Positions 11,216-20,672 of a stretch of 64,000 nucleotides of DNA are shown in pieces. Under the pieces are notes generated by a model. It did not search any database. It had not been told where the DNA came from and was given only the letters and a program-made list of their open reading frames with translations. The stretch spans positions 40,845-104,844 of the forward strand of contig RXJW01000064.1 in NCBI GenBank assembly GCA_003963005.1. Reading direction: 5' to 3'. Source of the DNA: Burkholderiales bacterium. GTDB lineage: Bacteria > Pseudomonadota > Gammaproteobacteria > Burkholderiales > Burkholderiaceae_C. Position 1 is the first letter of the stretch. Every line of letters starts with the position of its first letter. The translations under genes and the position numbers were made by a program.

Positions 11216-11553
11216 GTCTTGCCCCCAGCGCCTGCAGGACGCGCCATCCCAGACGCAGCAACATCCAGCGTGAGCCTTGCGAAGTCGTGCTTCAGGCTGA
11301 CATGGCAGACACGAATTGCCATCCCGCGAAGCGAGGGTGGGGATTCATTGACAGAGGTGGATCGAATATTGGCGTTACGTCCGGCGCGGTAGAGCACACG
11401 GCAAAGCCCGGTGACGCTGCCTGCGCGTTCGGTCGATGCGTTGGCATTGATCAAGTTCAGCAGCCAGGATGGCCTGCGTTGGACGGACTGCGGTGGGTTC
11501 AGACCCACCCTGGGCAGGCGCACGACCGGCCAGGGCGGCGATGACGAGGCCAT
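11212..11553 (-). CDS. Possible small gene coupled to the kinase, unknown function
   Basis: Open frame of up to 113 residues whose TGA stop overlaps the ATG of the histidine kinase (ATGA at 11212-11215), the signature of translational coupling. The protein has no signal peptide, helix or motif I recognise. The first third spans a short inverted repeat (GGTGGGTTCAGACCCACC near 11490), which argues that coding, if real, begins further in. It occupies the otherwise gene-free 11216-11653 stretch. The frame may be a GC-rich artefact; the stop/start overlap is the only positive sign. Confidence 0.3.
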   Translation of the reverse strand: MASSSPPWPVVRLPRVGLNPPQSVQRRPSWLLNLINANASTERAGSVTGLCRVLYRAGRNANIRSTSVNESPPSLRGMAIRVCHVSLKHDFARLTLDVAASGMARPAGAGGKT

Positions 11554-11614
11554 TGCACCGGCAGCTTGCGCCCTGAATGTTCCTCAACTGGGCACCCGCT
11601 GCCGACGCGCTTCC

Positions 11615-11620
11615 TACAAT
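11615..11620 (+). promoter_or_regulatory. Possible -10 element for argJ
   Basis: TACAAT sits 34 bases upstream of the argJ ATG in a region with no other plausible role. No clear -35 is visible at the expected distance. Confidence 0.35.
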
Positions 11621-11653
11621 CCGCCCGCTGTTCCCAACTCCGCAAAGCCCGCC

Positions 11654-12883
11654 ATGCCCGTCAACCTTTCCGCCCCCGATTCCGCCACCCTCCTGCCCGT
11701 GCCGGGTGTGCGCCTCGGCGTGACGATGGCGGGTGTGCGCAAGGCCAACCGCCGCGACCTGAGCGTCATTGCGCTGGACGAGGGCGCCGCGGTGGCTGGC
11801 GTGTTCACCACCAATCGCTTCTGCGCCGCGCCCGTGCAGGTCTGCCGCGAGCATCTGGCGGGCGGCTCGGCGGTCCGTGCGCTCGTCATCAACACCGGCA
11901 ATGCCAACGCCGGCACCGGGGCCGACGGCCTGGCCCGCGCACGCCAGACCTGTCAGGCACTGGCCGACCTGCTCGGCTGCGCGCCGGCGCAGATCCTGCC
12001 GTTCTCCACCGGCGTGATCATGGAGACCCTGCCGGTCGATCGCATCACCGCCGGCCTGCCTGCGGCCCTGGCTGCACTGCGCGACGATGGCTGGGCCGAA
12101 GCCGCTGCCGGCATCATGACCACCGACACGCTGCCCAAGGCGGCTTCGCGCCGCATCACCATCGGCGGCGTGCCCGTCACCGTGACCGGCATCTCGAAGG
12201 GCGCCGGCATGATCCGGCCCAACATGGCCACGATGCTGGGCTTCGTCGCGACCGACGCGAACCTTGCCCCCGCCCTGCTGCAGCCGCTCGTAAAGGAGGC
12301 CGCTGATGCGTCGTTCAACCGCATCACCATCGACGGCGACACCTCCACGAACGACTGCTTCATGCTGATCGCCAGCCGTCGCGCGGCCCATGCCGAGATC
12401 ACGTCGCTGGACAGCGCCGAGGCCCAGGCCCTGCGCGCCGCGTTGATCGCGGTGGCGCAGGAACTGGCCCAGGCCATCGTGCGCGACGGCGAAGGCGCCA
12501 CCAAGTTCATCACCATCACCGTGGACGGCGGCTGCGACGAGGCCGAGTGCAAGCTGGCGGCCTATGCCATCGCCCACTCGCCGCTGGTCAAGACGGCCTT
12601 CTTCGCCAGCGACCCGAACCTGGGTCGCATCCTGGCCGCCGTGGGCTACGCGGGCATCGGCGATCTCGACCAGGGCCTGATCGACCTCGACCTGGACGAC
12701 GTCGCCGTCGTGCGCCAGGGCGGCCGGCTGCCGACCTACCGCGAGGAAGACGGCCAGCGCGTCATGAAGCAGGCCGAGATCACGATCCGCATCGGCCTGA
12801 ACCGCGGCAGCGCGAGTGCCACGGTCTGGACCTGCGACCTGAGCCACGACTACGTCAGCATCAACGCCGACTACCGCAGCTGA
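11654..12883 (+). CDS. argJ: Bifunctional glutamate N-acetyltransferase / amino-acid acetyltransferase ArgJ
   Basis: Arginine biosynthesis: it moves the acetyl group from N-acetylornithine to glutamate, and in bifunctional forms also makes N-acetylglutamate from acetyl-CoA. The 409-residue precursor carries the self-cleavage site in [12 protein letters not shown], where the Thr of ATML becomes the N-terminal nucleophile of the beta chain. Other conserved parts are NTGNANAGTG and the EGATKFITI segment. The length and the C-terminal [12 protein letters not shown] match the family. ATG 11654 gives the usual start MPVNLS. It is flanked on both sides by minus-strand kinase genes and appears monocistronic. 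Confidence 0.96.
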   Translation: MPVNLSAPDSATLLPVPGVRLGVTMAGVRKANRRDLSVIALDEGAAVAGVFTTNRFCAAPVQVCREHLAGGSAVRALVINTGNANAGTGADGLARARQTCQALADLLGCAPAQILPFSTGVIMETLPVDRITAGLPAALAALRDDGWAEAAAGIMTTDTLPKAASRRITIGGVPVTVTGISKGAGMIRPNMATMLGFVATDANLAPALLQPLVKEAADASFNRITIDGDTSTNDCFMLIASRRAAHAEITSLDSAEAQALRAALIAVAQELAQAIVRDGEGATKFITITVDGGCDEAECKLAAYAIAHSPLVKTAFFASDPNLGRILAAVGYAGIGDLDQGLIDLDLDDVAVVRQGGRLPTYREEDGQRVMKQAEITIRIGLNRGSASATVWTCDLSHDYVSINADYRS

Positions 12884-12908
12884 GCGGGGCGGCGCCTGCG
12901 GCCGCGCC

Positions 12909-15443
12909 TCAAGGCGGCGGCTTCGCCACCAGCCGTCGCATGACCTCCTGCAGCCGGGCCAGGCGGACGGGCTTGGACACGATGTCATTCATGCCGGCTC
13001 GCTGGGCGGCGTGGAGTTCGTCCGAGATCACCGAACCGGTCAAGGCCACGACAGGCAGCTGCCCGGCGGGACCGAGCGCGCGGACTTCGCGGACCACCGC
13101 GATGCCGTCCTTGTGCCGGAGGTGGATGTCCAGGAAGACGATGTCGAAGGGCTGGCCGCGTTCGAAGGCCCCGCGGATCGCCTGCAGCGCAGCGTCGCCA
13201 TCGCTGACCCCGACGGGCGTCGCGCCCTGGCGTGCCAGCAGGTCGACCAGCACCTGCCGGGAGCGGTCGTCATCTTCCACGATCAGGATGCGGCTGCCCT
13301 CGAAGGCCGAGCGGTTCGTCACCGGCCTCGGCGGCGCCGCGGTCGCCCGGTCGGCGGGCGGCAGGGGCAGTTCCAGCCAGAAGCAACTCCCCTGGCCGTG
13401 GAGGCTGCTCACGCCCACGTCACCGCCCATCAGGTGGGCGAGGTCACGCGAGATCGCCAGGCCAAGGCCCGTGCCGCGGGCCTTGGTGAACTTGTCTTCG
13501 CCGGCCTGGGCGTAGGCCTGGAACAGCCGTGCCTGCTCCGGCGCCGTCAGGCCGCGGCCGGTGTCGTGCACCTCGAAGCGCAGGCGCTGCTCGCCGGACC
13601 GGCGCACGACGAGCCGCACACTCCCCGCCGCCGTGAACTTGAAGGCATTCGACAGGTAGTTGTTGAGGATCTGGAGGATCCGCAGCGAATCCCCACGCAC
13701 CATGCCCGCGGCCTCGACCTCGCCCTGGACCTCCACCGAGAAACTCAGCCCCTGCCGCTGGGCCAGCGCCGCGTACGTGGTTTGCAGGGAGGTCGTCAGA
13801 TCGGCCAGGCTGAAGTCGACCGGCTCGATGGCGAGCTTGCCGGCCTCCATCTTGGACATGTCCAGCACATCCGACACCACCAGGGTCAGCGAGCCGGCGC
13901 TCTCGACCAGCATGTCCAGGTACTGCTTGCGCTCGTCCGGCGAGATCTGGTGTGAATTGGCCAGTTCCGCCAGGCCGACGACCACATTGAGCGGGGTGCG
14001 AATCTCGTGGCTGATGTAGGCCAGGAAATCGGATTTCGCCTGTGCCTGCGCCACGGCAGCGGCGCGATCGCGCTCCAGTGCCAAGGCCTCCTGCTTCAGG
14101 CGCGCCTTGCCCCGGGCCTCGATCAGCGACATGCGAAAGGCGATCAGCATCGCCATCGCCATCGCATTGAGGTTGAGGGGAATCATGGCCGCGAAATAGA
14201 GGAAATCAAATCCCTCCGGCCGCAAACTGGCCCACGGACCGAGGAAGAACAGGGTATAGGTGGCGCTGGCGGCAATCTGGGCGCGCAAGATCCGGACCGT
14301 GAATCGGTCGAATTGCGTGGAGCACACGAGCAGCGTGAACGACCACATCGACAACCCGACCGCGGCCGTCGTCACGACGATCATGGCCATCTGCGGCAGA
14401 TTCATCAGGTAGAGCAGCAGCCCGACCAATGGCACGACCCTCGACAGCCGATAGCCATGCTGCACCCACGGCGGGGCCTGCAGGATCAGGGCGATATGTG
14501 CCATCAGGTTCGCCACGGCGAACAAGAGCAATGCGCCGGACGGGACATGCAGGCCACTCAACAGGTGTTCCGCGCCGGGCGCAAAGTAGGCGGCGGCAAG
14601 TCCGCTCGTGAGAGAAACATGGACGATCGCTGCAAAGTCATAGGCTGCGGTGGTCAGCCATAAGGTTTGCCGCGTGATCATGTAGGCCAGCAGCGATACC
14701 GATATCGCCAAGATCACCAAACCGAGATACGTCGAGTAGATGATGCTGAAGCCGAGTTCCGTGGCCATCGCCCGACCCAGCGGCACGACCGCCAGTTTCA
14801 CGGTCGCCACATTGGCCTGCAGTCGCAGATAGACCGTGGTGGCCCGGTCCTGCTGCAATTGCAAAGGAAACGCCGGCCCGAGGTTCGGGGCGAGTTTGAC
14901 GCGGTGGTCGTCGTTGAGGCCCAGCGGCGTGGGTCGCCAGACACCCTGGGCGTCTTTCTGGAACAGCACGGCCGACTCGATGAACGCCGGCCACAACCAC
15001 AGCCAATGGTCCGAGCCCGCCGACGTGGGCTTCAGGCGCAGCTTGAACCAGACCGGGTGCTTCGGGTAGCCCACGAAGGCATTGACGCCCTTCACCGGCG
15101 AAAAGGTCTGGTGCTCGGCCTCGTCGATGGTGACGCGGTCGCTGACATCGACCCACATGCCACGTTCGACCACCACGTCCGGCGATGCCTCGGGGGCCGC
15201 GGTGCTGGCCGTTTCGACGGGCGAGCCGACGGGCGCCTGTTGTGCGGCCGCCGGCATGCAGCATGCGGCGACCAGCATCGCCCCACAAGCGATGGCGCTG
15301 CGGGATGCCCGCAGCCAAGCTCTGCCGAATGGGTCCACCGTCAGCGCCCCCTGCGGTTGGGTGTCGCCGGCGTCGTACGGCAACGCCGGCCCCGGTGGAC
15401 CGGCCCCCTGACGGCCGATTCGGGTCGGCAGGTCTGAATCCAC
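12909..15443 (-). CDS. Hybrid sensor histidine kinase with 7TM-DISM sensor and receiver
   Basis: Membrane kinase of up to 844 residues. A signal peptide ends near residue 68 (CCMPAAAQ), so the true start may be the GTG about 35 codons in. A 7TMR-DISM extracellular beta-sandwich spans about residues 90-225 (VWFKLRL, WLWLWPAFI). Seven membrane helices follow (about 230-430), then a coiled coil and the HisKA box FLAYISHEIRTPLN with His479. An ATPase domain with NAFKFTAAG and GTGLGLAIS comes next. The C-terminal receiver has Asp772 (FLDIHL) and Lys in SKPV. The DISM sensor family binds carbohydrate-like ligands, but the signal here is unknown. It converges with argJ, 25 bases away. Confidence 0.9.
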   Translation of the reverse strand: MDSDLPTRIGRQGAGPPGPALPYDAGDTQPQGALTVDPFGRAWLRASRSAIACGAMLVAACCMPAAAQQAPVGSPVETASTAAPEASPDVVVERGMWVDVSDRVTIDEAEHQTFSPVKGVNAFVGYPKHPVWFKLRLKPTSAGSDHWLWLWPAFIESAVLFQKDAQGVWRPTPLGLNDDHRVKLAPNLGPAFPLQLQQDRATTVYLRLQANVATVKLAVVPLGRAMATELGFSIIYSTYLGLVILAISVSLLAYMITRQTLWLTTAAYDFAAIVHVSLTSGLAAAYFAPGAEHLLSGLHVPSGALLLFAVANLMAHIALILQAPPWVQHGYRLSRVVPLVGLLLYLMNLPQMAMIVVTTAAVGLSMWSFTLLVCSTQFDRFTVRILRAQIAASATYTLFFLGPWASLRPEGFDFLYFAAMIPLNLNAMAMAMLIAFRMSLIEARGKARLKQEALALERDRAAAVAQAQAKSDFLAYISHEIRTPLNVVVGLAELANSHQISPDERKQYLDMLVESAGSLTLVVSDVLDMSKMEAGKLAIEPVDFSLADLTTSLQTTYAALAQRQGLSFSVEVQGEVEAAGMVRGDSLRILQILNNYLSNAFKFTAAGSVRLVVRRSGEQRLRFEVHDTGRGLTAPEQARLFQAYAQAGEDKFTKARGTGLGLAISRDLAHLMGGDVGVSSLHGQGSCFWLELPLPPADRATAAPPRPVTNRSAFEGSRILIVEDDDRSRQVLVDLLARQGATPVGVSDGDAALQAIRGAFERGQPFDIVFLDIHLRHKDGIAVVREVRALGPAGQLPVVALTGSVISDELHAAQRAGMNDIVSKPVRLARLQEVMRRLVAKPPP

Positions 15444-15611
15444 GTACTGCGGGATGGTATCGGGGGTTCGGCTCGGCGCCGATTCCGATCAGCGCACAGG
15501 CCATTGCCTGTGCGCATGGCGGCGTGGGCAGGCTAAACCCTGCGTGACCATCGGCCCATTCGGGCGCTGCGAAGAGAATCGCGGCTGTTGCTCAACCACG
15601 GACATCGCCCG

Positions 15612-17741
15612 ATGAAGCTCACCCTGTCAGCCCTTACCCTCGCCGCCGTCGTCGCCACGAGCGCCCAGGCGCAAGGTCTCAGCTACCCGGTCACCCGCAA
15701 GGTCGACCAGGTCGATACCTACCACGGCAGCACCGTCGCTGACCCCTACCGCTGGCTGGAAGACGACAACAGCGCCGACACCAAGGCCTGGGTCGTCCAG
15801 CAGAACGAAGTCACCGAGAAGTTCCTGGCCGCCATGCCTCAGCGCCTGCCGGCGCGCCGCATCTACACCGAGCTGTACAACTTCGAACGCTTCGGCATCC
15901 CGTTCCACGAGGGCGGCCGCTACTTCTGGAGCCGCAACGACGGCCTGCAGCAGCAGAACGTGCTGTACACGGCCAAGTCGCTGAAGGACGCGCCGCAGGT
16001 CGCGCTCGACCCCAACACGATGAGCAAGGACGGCACCGTCGCGCTCAGCGGCTTCGTGCCCTCGCGCGACGGCAAGCTCGTGGCCTACGGTGTGGCGGGT
16101 GCCGGCTCCGACTGGCAGACCTGGAAGGTGCGCAACCTGGCCACCGGCCAGGATCTCCCCGACCAGATCGACTGGGTCAAGTTCAGCAGCGCCTCCTGGA
16201 CGGCCGACGGCAAGGGCTTCTTCTATGCCCGCTACGACGCGCCGAAGGACGGCGAGAAGCTCAAGGGGGCCAACTACTTCCAGAAGCTCTACTACCACCG
16301 CCTGGGCACGCCGCAGTCCGAGGACGTGCTGGTCGCCGAGAACCGCGACGACAAGGAATGGGGCTTCGGCACCGAGGTGAGCGACGACGGCCAGCTGCTG
16401 CTGATCAGCGTCTGGAAGAGCGCCGGCAGCAAGAACGGCTTGATGGTGCTGCCCCTGCCCAAGGGCAAGTTCGCCGGCGGCAAGCCGCAGCCGGTCACGT
16501 TGGCGTTCGATGCGCAGTATTCGCCGGTCGCTGCGGTGGGCGGCAAGCTCATCGTCAAGACCGACAAGGATGCGCCGCGCGGCAAGCTGGTCGCCATCGA
16601 CCTGAAGAACCCCGCCCCGACGGCCTGGAAGACGCTCGTGGCCGAGGGCCCGGACGCCATGACCGCGGCGTCGGCCGTGGGTAGCCGCTACCTGCTGAGC
16701 TACCTGCACGATGCCGCCACGCTCGTGCGCGTGCACGGTGCCGACGGCAAGCTGCTGTCCGACGTGACCCTGCCGGGCATCGGCACGGCCAGCGGCTTTG
16801 GCGGCCGCTGGGGCGACCGCGAGACCTTCTTCAGCTACACCAGCCTCACGACGCCGGCGTCCATCTACCGCTACGACGTGAAGAGCGGCAAGACCGAGCT
16901 GTTCAAGGCGCCCAAGACGGCCTTCAACAGCGATGAGTACGAGACCCGCCGCGAGTTCGTCACCAGCAAGGACGGCACCCGCTTCCCGATCTTCATCGCC
17001 GCCAGGAAGGGCCTGAAGCTCGACGGCACGAACCCCACGCTGCTCTACGGCTACGGCGGCTTCGACATCCCGATCACGCCGGGCTACGGCGTGACCGCCG
17101 CCACCTGGCTCAAGATGGGCGGTGTCTACGTGATCGCCTCCATCCGGGGCGGCGGCGAGTACGGCTCGGCCTGGCATGACGCCGGCACCAAGCTGAAGAA
17201 GCAGAACGTGTTCGACGACTTCATCGCCGCTGGCGAATGGCTCGTCGCCAACAAGGTGGCCAGCCCCGCCACGCTGGCGATCAACGGCGGCTCCAACGGC
17301 GGCCTGCTGGTCGGTGCGGTCACGAACCAGCGCCCCGACCTGTTCGCGGCCGCGGTGCCGCAGGTCGGCGTGATGGACATGCTGCGCTACCAGAACTTCA
17401 CGATCGGCTGGGCCTGGGCGACCGACTACGGGACCTCCAAGGACAGCCCCGAGATGTTCAAGGCGCTGCTGGCCTACTCGCCGCTGCACAACATCAAGAG
17501 CGGCGTGAACTACCCGGCCGTGCTCGTCACCACGGGCGACCATGACGACCGCGTCGTGCCGGCGCACAGCTTCAAGTACACCGCCGCACTGCAGGCGGCC
17601 GAGACGGGCGCTGCGCCGAAGCTGATCCGCATCGAGACCAATGCCGGCCACGGCGCGGGCAAGCCCACCTCCAAGATCATCGAGGAGCGCAGCGACGTGC
17701 TGGCCTTCATCGCGAACACGATGAAGCTGGACGTGAAGTGA
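15612..17741 (+). CDS. Prolyl oligopeptidase family serine peptidase (S9A)
   Basis: Exported oligopeptidase cleaving short peptides after proline or a related residue. The 709-residue protein has a signal peptide (MKLTLSALTLAAVVATSAQA), an N-terminal beta-propeller from about 30 to 440 starting PYRWLEDD, and a C-terminal alpha/beta hydrolase domain. The catalytic triad is readable: Ser561 in GGSNGG, Asp645/646 in GDHDDRVVP, His680 in NAGHGAG. The S9A signature GGGEYG is also present. ATG 15612 is chosen over the upstream TTG because it begins the signal peptide. Its stop overlaps the next gene's ATG, so the GNAT is coupled. Confidence 0.93.
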   Translation: MKLTLSALTLAAVVATSAQAQGLSYPVTRKVDQVDTYHGSTVADPYRWLEDDNSADTKAWVVQQNEVTEKFLAAMPQRLPARRIYTELYNFERFGIPFHEGGRYFWSRNDGLQQQNVLYTAKSLKDAPQVALDPNTMSKDGTVALSGFVPSRDGKLVAYGVAGAGSDWQTWKVRNLATGQDLPDQIDWVKFSSASWTADGKGFFYARYDAPKDGEKLKGANYFQKLYYHRLGTPQSEDVLVAENRDDKEWGFGTEVSDDGQLLLISVWKSAGSKNGLMVLPLPKGKFAGGKPQPVTLAFDAQYSPVAAVGGKLIVKTDKDAPRGKLVAIDLKNPAPTAWKTLVAEGPDAMTAASAVGSRYLLSYLHDAATLVRVHGADGKLLSDVTLPGIGTASGFGGRWGDRETFFSYTSLTTPASIYRYDVKSGKTELFKAPKTAFNSDEYETRREFVTSKDGTRFPIFIAARKGLKLDGTNPTLLYGYGGFDIPITPGYGVTAATWLKMGGVYVIASIRGGGEYGSAWHDAGTKLKKQNVFDDFIAAGEWLVANKVASPATLAINGGSNGGLLVGAVTNQRPDLFAAAVPQVGVMDMLRYQNFTIGWAWATDYGTSKDSPEMFKALLAYSPLHNIKSGVNYPAVLVTTGDHDDRVVPAHSFKYTAALQAAETGAAPKLIRIETNAGHGAGKPTSKIIEERSDVLAFIANTMKLDVK

Positions 17742-18184
17742 TGGCCGAGGTCGCCCTGCGCGACCTGGGCCTGTCGGACGTCGAGGCGCTGGTGGCCCTC
17801 TACCAGCACCTCAACGCCGGCGACGCGCCACCCACCGCCGAGGCGGTGCAGGCGGTCTTCGCCCACCCGGGGCTGCGGCATGTCGGCGCCTTCCGGGGCG
17901 GCGAGCTGATCGCGAGCTGCAACCTCGCGGTCATTCCCAACCTCACGCGCGGCGGGCGGTCGTATGGCGTCATCGAGAACGTGGTGACGCATGCCGCGCA
18001 TCGCGGCCAGGGGCACGGGCAGGCGGTGGTGCGCCACGCGCTGTCGCAAGCCTGGGCCGCCGGCTGCTACAAGGTCGTGCTGACCACCAGCCGCAAGGAC
18101 CCGGCCGTCTGGGCGTTCTACGAGCGCTGCGGCTTCGACAGCGGCGACAAGCGCGCCTTCGTCATCCGCGCGCCGCTCGGCTGA
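17741..18184 (+). CDS. GNAT family N-acetyltransferase
   Basis: 147-residue single-domain acetyltransferase. The acetyl-CoA-binding motif A reads VVTHAAHRGQGHGQAVVRHAL, close to the canonical R-G-x-G-x-G/A loop, and the C-terminal beta strand ends in FYERCGFD. The substrate cannot be deduced. The ATG overlaps the stop codon of the peptidase gene by one base, suggesting co-translation. A convergent gene begins four bases downstream. Confidence 0.88.
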   Translation: MAEVALRDLGLSDVEALVALYQHLNAGDAPPTAEAVQAVFAHPGLRHVGAFRGGELIASCNLAVIPNLTRGGRSYGVIENVVTHAAHRGQGHGQAVVRHALSQAWAAGCYKVVLTTSRKDPAVWAFYERCGFDSGDKRAFVIRAPLG

Positions 18185-18188
18185 GGCC

Positions 18189-19463
18189 TCAGAAGTTCAC
18201 CGCCTTGGTCTTGAAGCCGCGCGCCACCAGCGTGGCATTGATCAGTTGTGCCTGCTCGCGGCTCGCGAACGGCCACACCGCGGCCCGCCAGCCTTCGGGC
18301 GTCTGGATGACGTCGGCCTGCAGGCCGTCCGGGTCGCCATGCACGCCGTCGAGGCCGGCCTGCATCTTCTTGAGCAGGGCCTCGGCTTCGGCCTTGGTGC
18401 CCGGCGGACCGACCAGGGCGACGACGACCTTGTTCGGTGACTTGGCCATGCGCACCAGGCGCGGGTCCGCCGGCTCGGCCTTGGACTCGCCGGCCTTCGC
18501 CGGCCTGGCCTCGCCCTTGGCCTCCGCCGGGGCCGTCTTGTCGGCGGCGCTTTCACCGGCCTCGGCTGGCTGGCTGCGCAGCAGCGGTGGGCGCTTGATG
18601 CCGTCCGCGCGTTCCACCAGGCGTGGGCGGATGTCGGGCGGGGGCGCATCGGGGTCGGGTTCGCTGGCCGGCGGCATCGGCGCAGCCGCGGCGCTGGCGG
18701 CCTCCGCCGACGAGGCGGGTGCTGAAGCCGCCCCGTCGGCCTCCGATGCGGCGGACGCCGGTGCCGACACTGGTGCAGGCGCGCTGGCGGGCACCGAGAC
18801 GGCAGGGACCGCTTCGGGCGCCACGGGCACGACCGCCGCCGGCCGCAGCCACCACGCCGCACCGCCCGCGAGCAGCACCAGCACGGCCGCTGCCGCGCCG
18901 ACCCGCACCGGGTCCCACAGCCGGCGCCCGATGATTTCCGACGGAATGCCCCGCCCGGCCAGCACGCGCGTGCGCTTGCTGCCGCGGTCGATGCCGGCCG
19001 TCATCAGGTAGATCTCGAACGGCCAGCCGCTGTGGCGGCTCGCCAGCGCCTCGTCGATGACGATGACGCGCCAGGGCCGGGTCTCCGGCGTGGCGGGCGG
19101 CTCCGTGAAGCCGTGCGCGAGCGCGAAGCCCTCCACCCGCCGCGGGCTCAGCCCCGGCAGGAAGCGTTCGCTGAAGGCCCGCCATTGCGTCCGCGGCTTG
19201 AGGCCCGGCAGCCGGACACGGCCGGCCAGGCCACGCAGACGCTGCACGAACGAGGCCAGGGCCGACGGCCGCGGCGCTGCCGCCAGCTCGTCGAATCCGA
19301 CGGCGTCGGTGAGCACGGGCTCGACCAGCCCGCCCGCCTCGGCCGAGGCGCGCACGAAGGGCAGGGCCACCACGCCCACGGTGTGCACGTCGTCCACGGC
19401 GATACGACGCGCCAGCGGGTGGCGGTTGTGCCAGGCGACGATCTGTTCGGCAAGACGCTCCAT
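18189..19463 (-). CDS. Membrane-anchored SPOR-like domain protein
   Basis: Bitopic protein of 424 residues. The cytoplasmic N-terminal part (1-185) has no domain I recognise but includes conserved-looking blocks (WRVIVIDEALASRHSGWPFEIYLM, quoted in part: WPFEIYLM). A single membrane helix spans 188-207. A long Ala/Pro-rich linker and then a charged linker lead to a C-terminal 75-residue domain with the two-repeat beta-alpha-beta pattern of SPOR (VVVALVGPPGTKAEAEALLKK, short: VVVALVGP and GWRAAVWPF). SPOR domains bind denuded septal peptidoglycan. Role at the division site is inference from the fold. Confidence 0.75.
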   Translation of the reverse strand: MERLAEQIVAWHNRHPLARRIAVDDVHTVGVVALPFVRASAEAGGLVEPVLTDAVGFDELAAAPRPSALASFVQRLRGLAGRVRLPGLKPRTQWRAFSERFLPGLSPRRVEGFALAHGFTEPPATPETRPWRVIVIDEALASRHSGWPFEIYLMTAGIDRGSKRTRVLAGRGIPSEIIGRRLWDPVRVGAAAAVLVLLAGGAAWWLRPAAVVPVAPEAVPAVSVPASAPAPVSAPASAASEADGAASAPASSAEAASAAAAPMPPASEPDPDAPPPDIRPRLVERADGIKRPPLLRSQPAEAGESAADKTAPAEAKGEARPAKAGESKAEPADPRLVRMAKSPNKVVVALVGPPGTKAEAEALLKKMQAGLDGVHGDPDGLQADVIQTPEGWRAAVWPFASREQAQLINATLVARGFKTKAVNF

Positions 19464-19521
19464 GACGGATGGATCATCCCCCGGCCGGCACGGCGCCGGC
19501 GCGGGGATCAGGCTGGTGAAG

Positions 19522-20181
19522 TCAGCCCAGTTGCTTCAGCAGCCAGGCGTTCAGGTCCCGGATCTCTTCCAGGCAGACCGAATGCGGCATCGGGTAGTCA
19601 TGCCATTCGACGTCGTGACCCAGGGCCACGAGCGCGTCGCGGCTGGCGGTGCCGCGGGCGGGCACGACGATGTCGTCGTGTGTGCCGTGCGCCAGGAAGA
19701 TCGGCAGGTCGGCGTTGGCCGGGGCGCGCTCGGCGGCCGTCGTGGCGGCCAGCGGCAGATAACCCGACAGGCCCACGGCACCGGCCAGCCGCTCGGGGTA
19801 GCGCAGGGCCGTCATCAGCGCCATCGCGCAGCCCTGCGAGAAGCCCGCGATCACGATACGGTTCGCCGGCACGCCGCGGGCACGCTCCTGGTCGACCAGC
19901 GCGGCGATGGCCGCCTGCGACGCGCGTAGGCCGGCTTCGTCCTCGCGGCGGACGAGGTCGGTGCCGAGGATGTCGTACCAGGCGCGCATCACGTAGCCGC
20001 CGTTGATCGTGACGGGGCGTTCGGGCGCATGCGGGAAGATGAACCGCACGGCGCCGAGTGCGCGCAGGTCCAGCTCGCCGCAGATCGGCACGAAGTCATG
20101 CCCGTCGGCGCCCAGGCCGTGCAGCACGATGAGCGTGGTGCCCGGGTTCGGGCCGGTGTCGATGACGTGGGTCTCAAGCAT
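19522..20181 (-). CDS. Alpha/beta hydrolase, phospholipase/carboxylesterase family
   Basis: 219-residue cytosolic serine esterase of the carboxylesterase 2 (YpfH/acyl-protein thioesterase-like) family. The oxyanion region is LHGLGADGHDF, the nucleophile elbow GFSQG holds the Ser, the acid is in GTHDDIV and the His is in PMPHSV. The natural substrate is unknown; short-chain acyl esters are typical in vitro for the family. ATG 20181 fits the family start (LETHVIDTG). It overlaps the end of the upstream GNAT gene by eight bases, so the two are coupled. Confidence 0.9.
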   Translation of the reverse strand: MLETHVIDTGPNPGTTLIVLHGLGADGHDFVPICGELDLRALGAVRFIFPHAPERPVTINGGYVMRAWYDILGTDLVRREDEAGLRASQAAIAALVDQERARGVPANRIVIAGFSQGCAMALMTALRYPERLAGAVGLSGYLPLAATTAAERAPANADLPIFLAHGTHDDIVVPARGTASRDALVALGHDVEWHDYPMPHSVCLEEIRDLNAWLLKQLG

Positions 20182-20620
20182 GGCGGGGCCAGTCCTTGCG
20201 GTGCAGTTCAAACGGAAGATCGCCCCAGCGGTCCAGGCCGTCGCCGGTGGGCTGCCAGCCGGCGCGGCGGTAGAAGGCCTCGGCGCGCGAGTTCGGGGCG
20301 GTGGCCAGGTCCAGCCGCGTGTGGCCCTGGTCGAACAGCCAGTTCACCATCACGTCGTGCAGCACGCGGCCGTAGCCCCGGCCGTGCAGGGCGGGGTCGA
20401 CGAACATCGCCCAGATGTGGCCGTTGCGGGCATCCCCGATCGAGAACCCGGCGATGCGGCCAGGCGCCAGCTCGACGACCCAGCCGCGGCCGTGGTCTTC
20501 GAGGTAGGCATGCAGCTCGGCATCCGAGATGCGGCCGGGGGTGAGGGTGTTCTCGGTGACGGCGTAGCGCACGCGCCAGAGTTCGGCGGTGTCGTCGCGG
20601 GTGGCGATGCGAAGGGTCAT
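20174..20620 (-). CDS. GNAT family N-acetyltransferase
   Basis: 148-residue acetyltransferase starting MTLRIATRDD. The acetyl-CoA loop reads VDPALHGRGYGRVLHD and the end strand FYRRAGWQPTG is typical. ATG 20620 is chosen over upstream in-frame codons because homology-like sequence starts there. It is transcribed first in a two-gene unit with the esterase (8-base overlap). Divergent from a histidine phosphatase across about 50 bases that must hold both promoters. Confidence 0.88.
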   Translation of the reverse strand: MTLRIATRDDTAELWRVRYAVTENTLTPGRISDAELHAYLEDHGRGWVVELAPGRIAGFSIGDARNGHIWAMFVDPALHGRGYGRVLHDVMVNWLFDQGHTRLDLATAPNSRAEAFYRRAGWQPTGDGLDRWGDLPFELHRKDWPRHA

Positions 20621-20672
20621 GACGTCATTGTCGCGACAGGCGGGCCGCCGGCGCGCGGTCATGATGCCGGCC

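Noticed and set aside
11490..11508. Terminator built on GGTGGGTTCAGACCCACC
   Set aside because: The stem is good but no T run follows on either strand; probably a REP-like palindrome.
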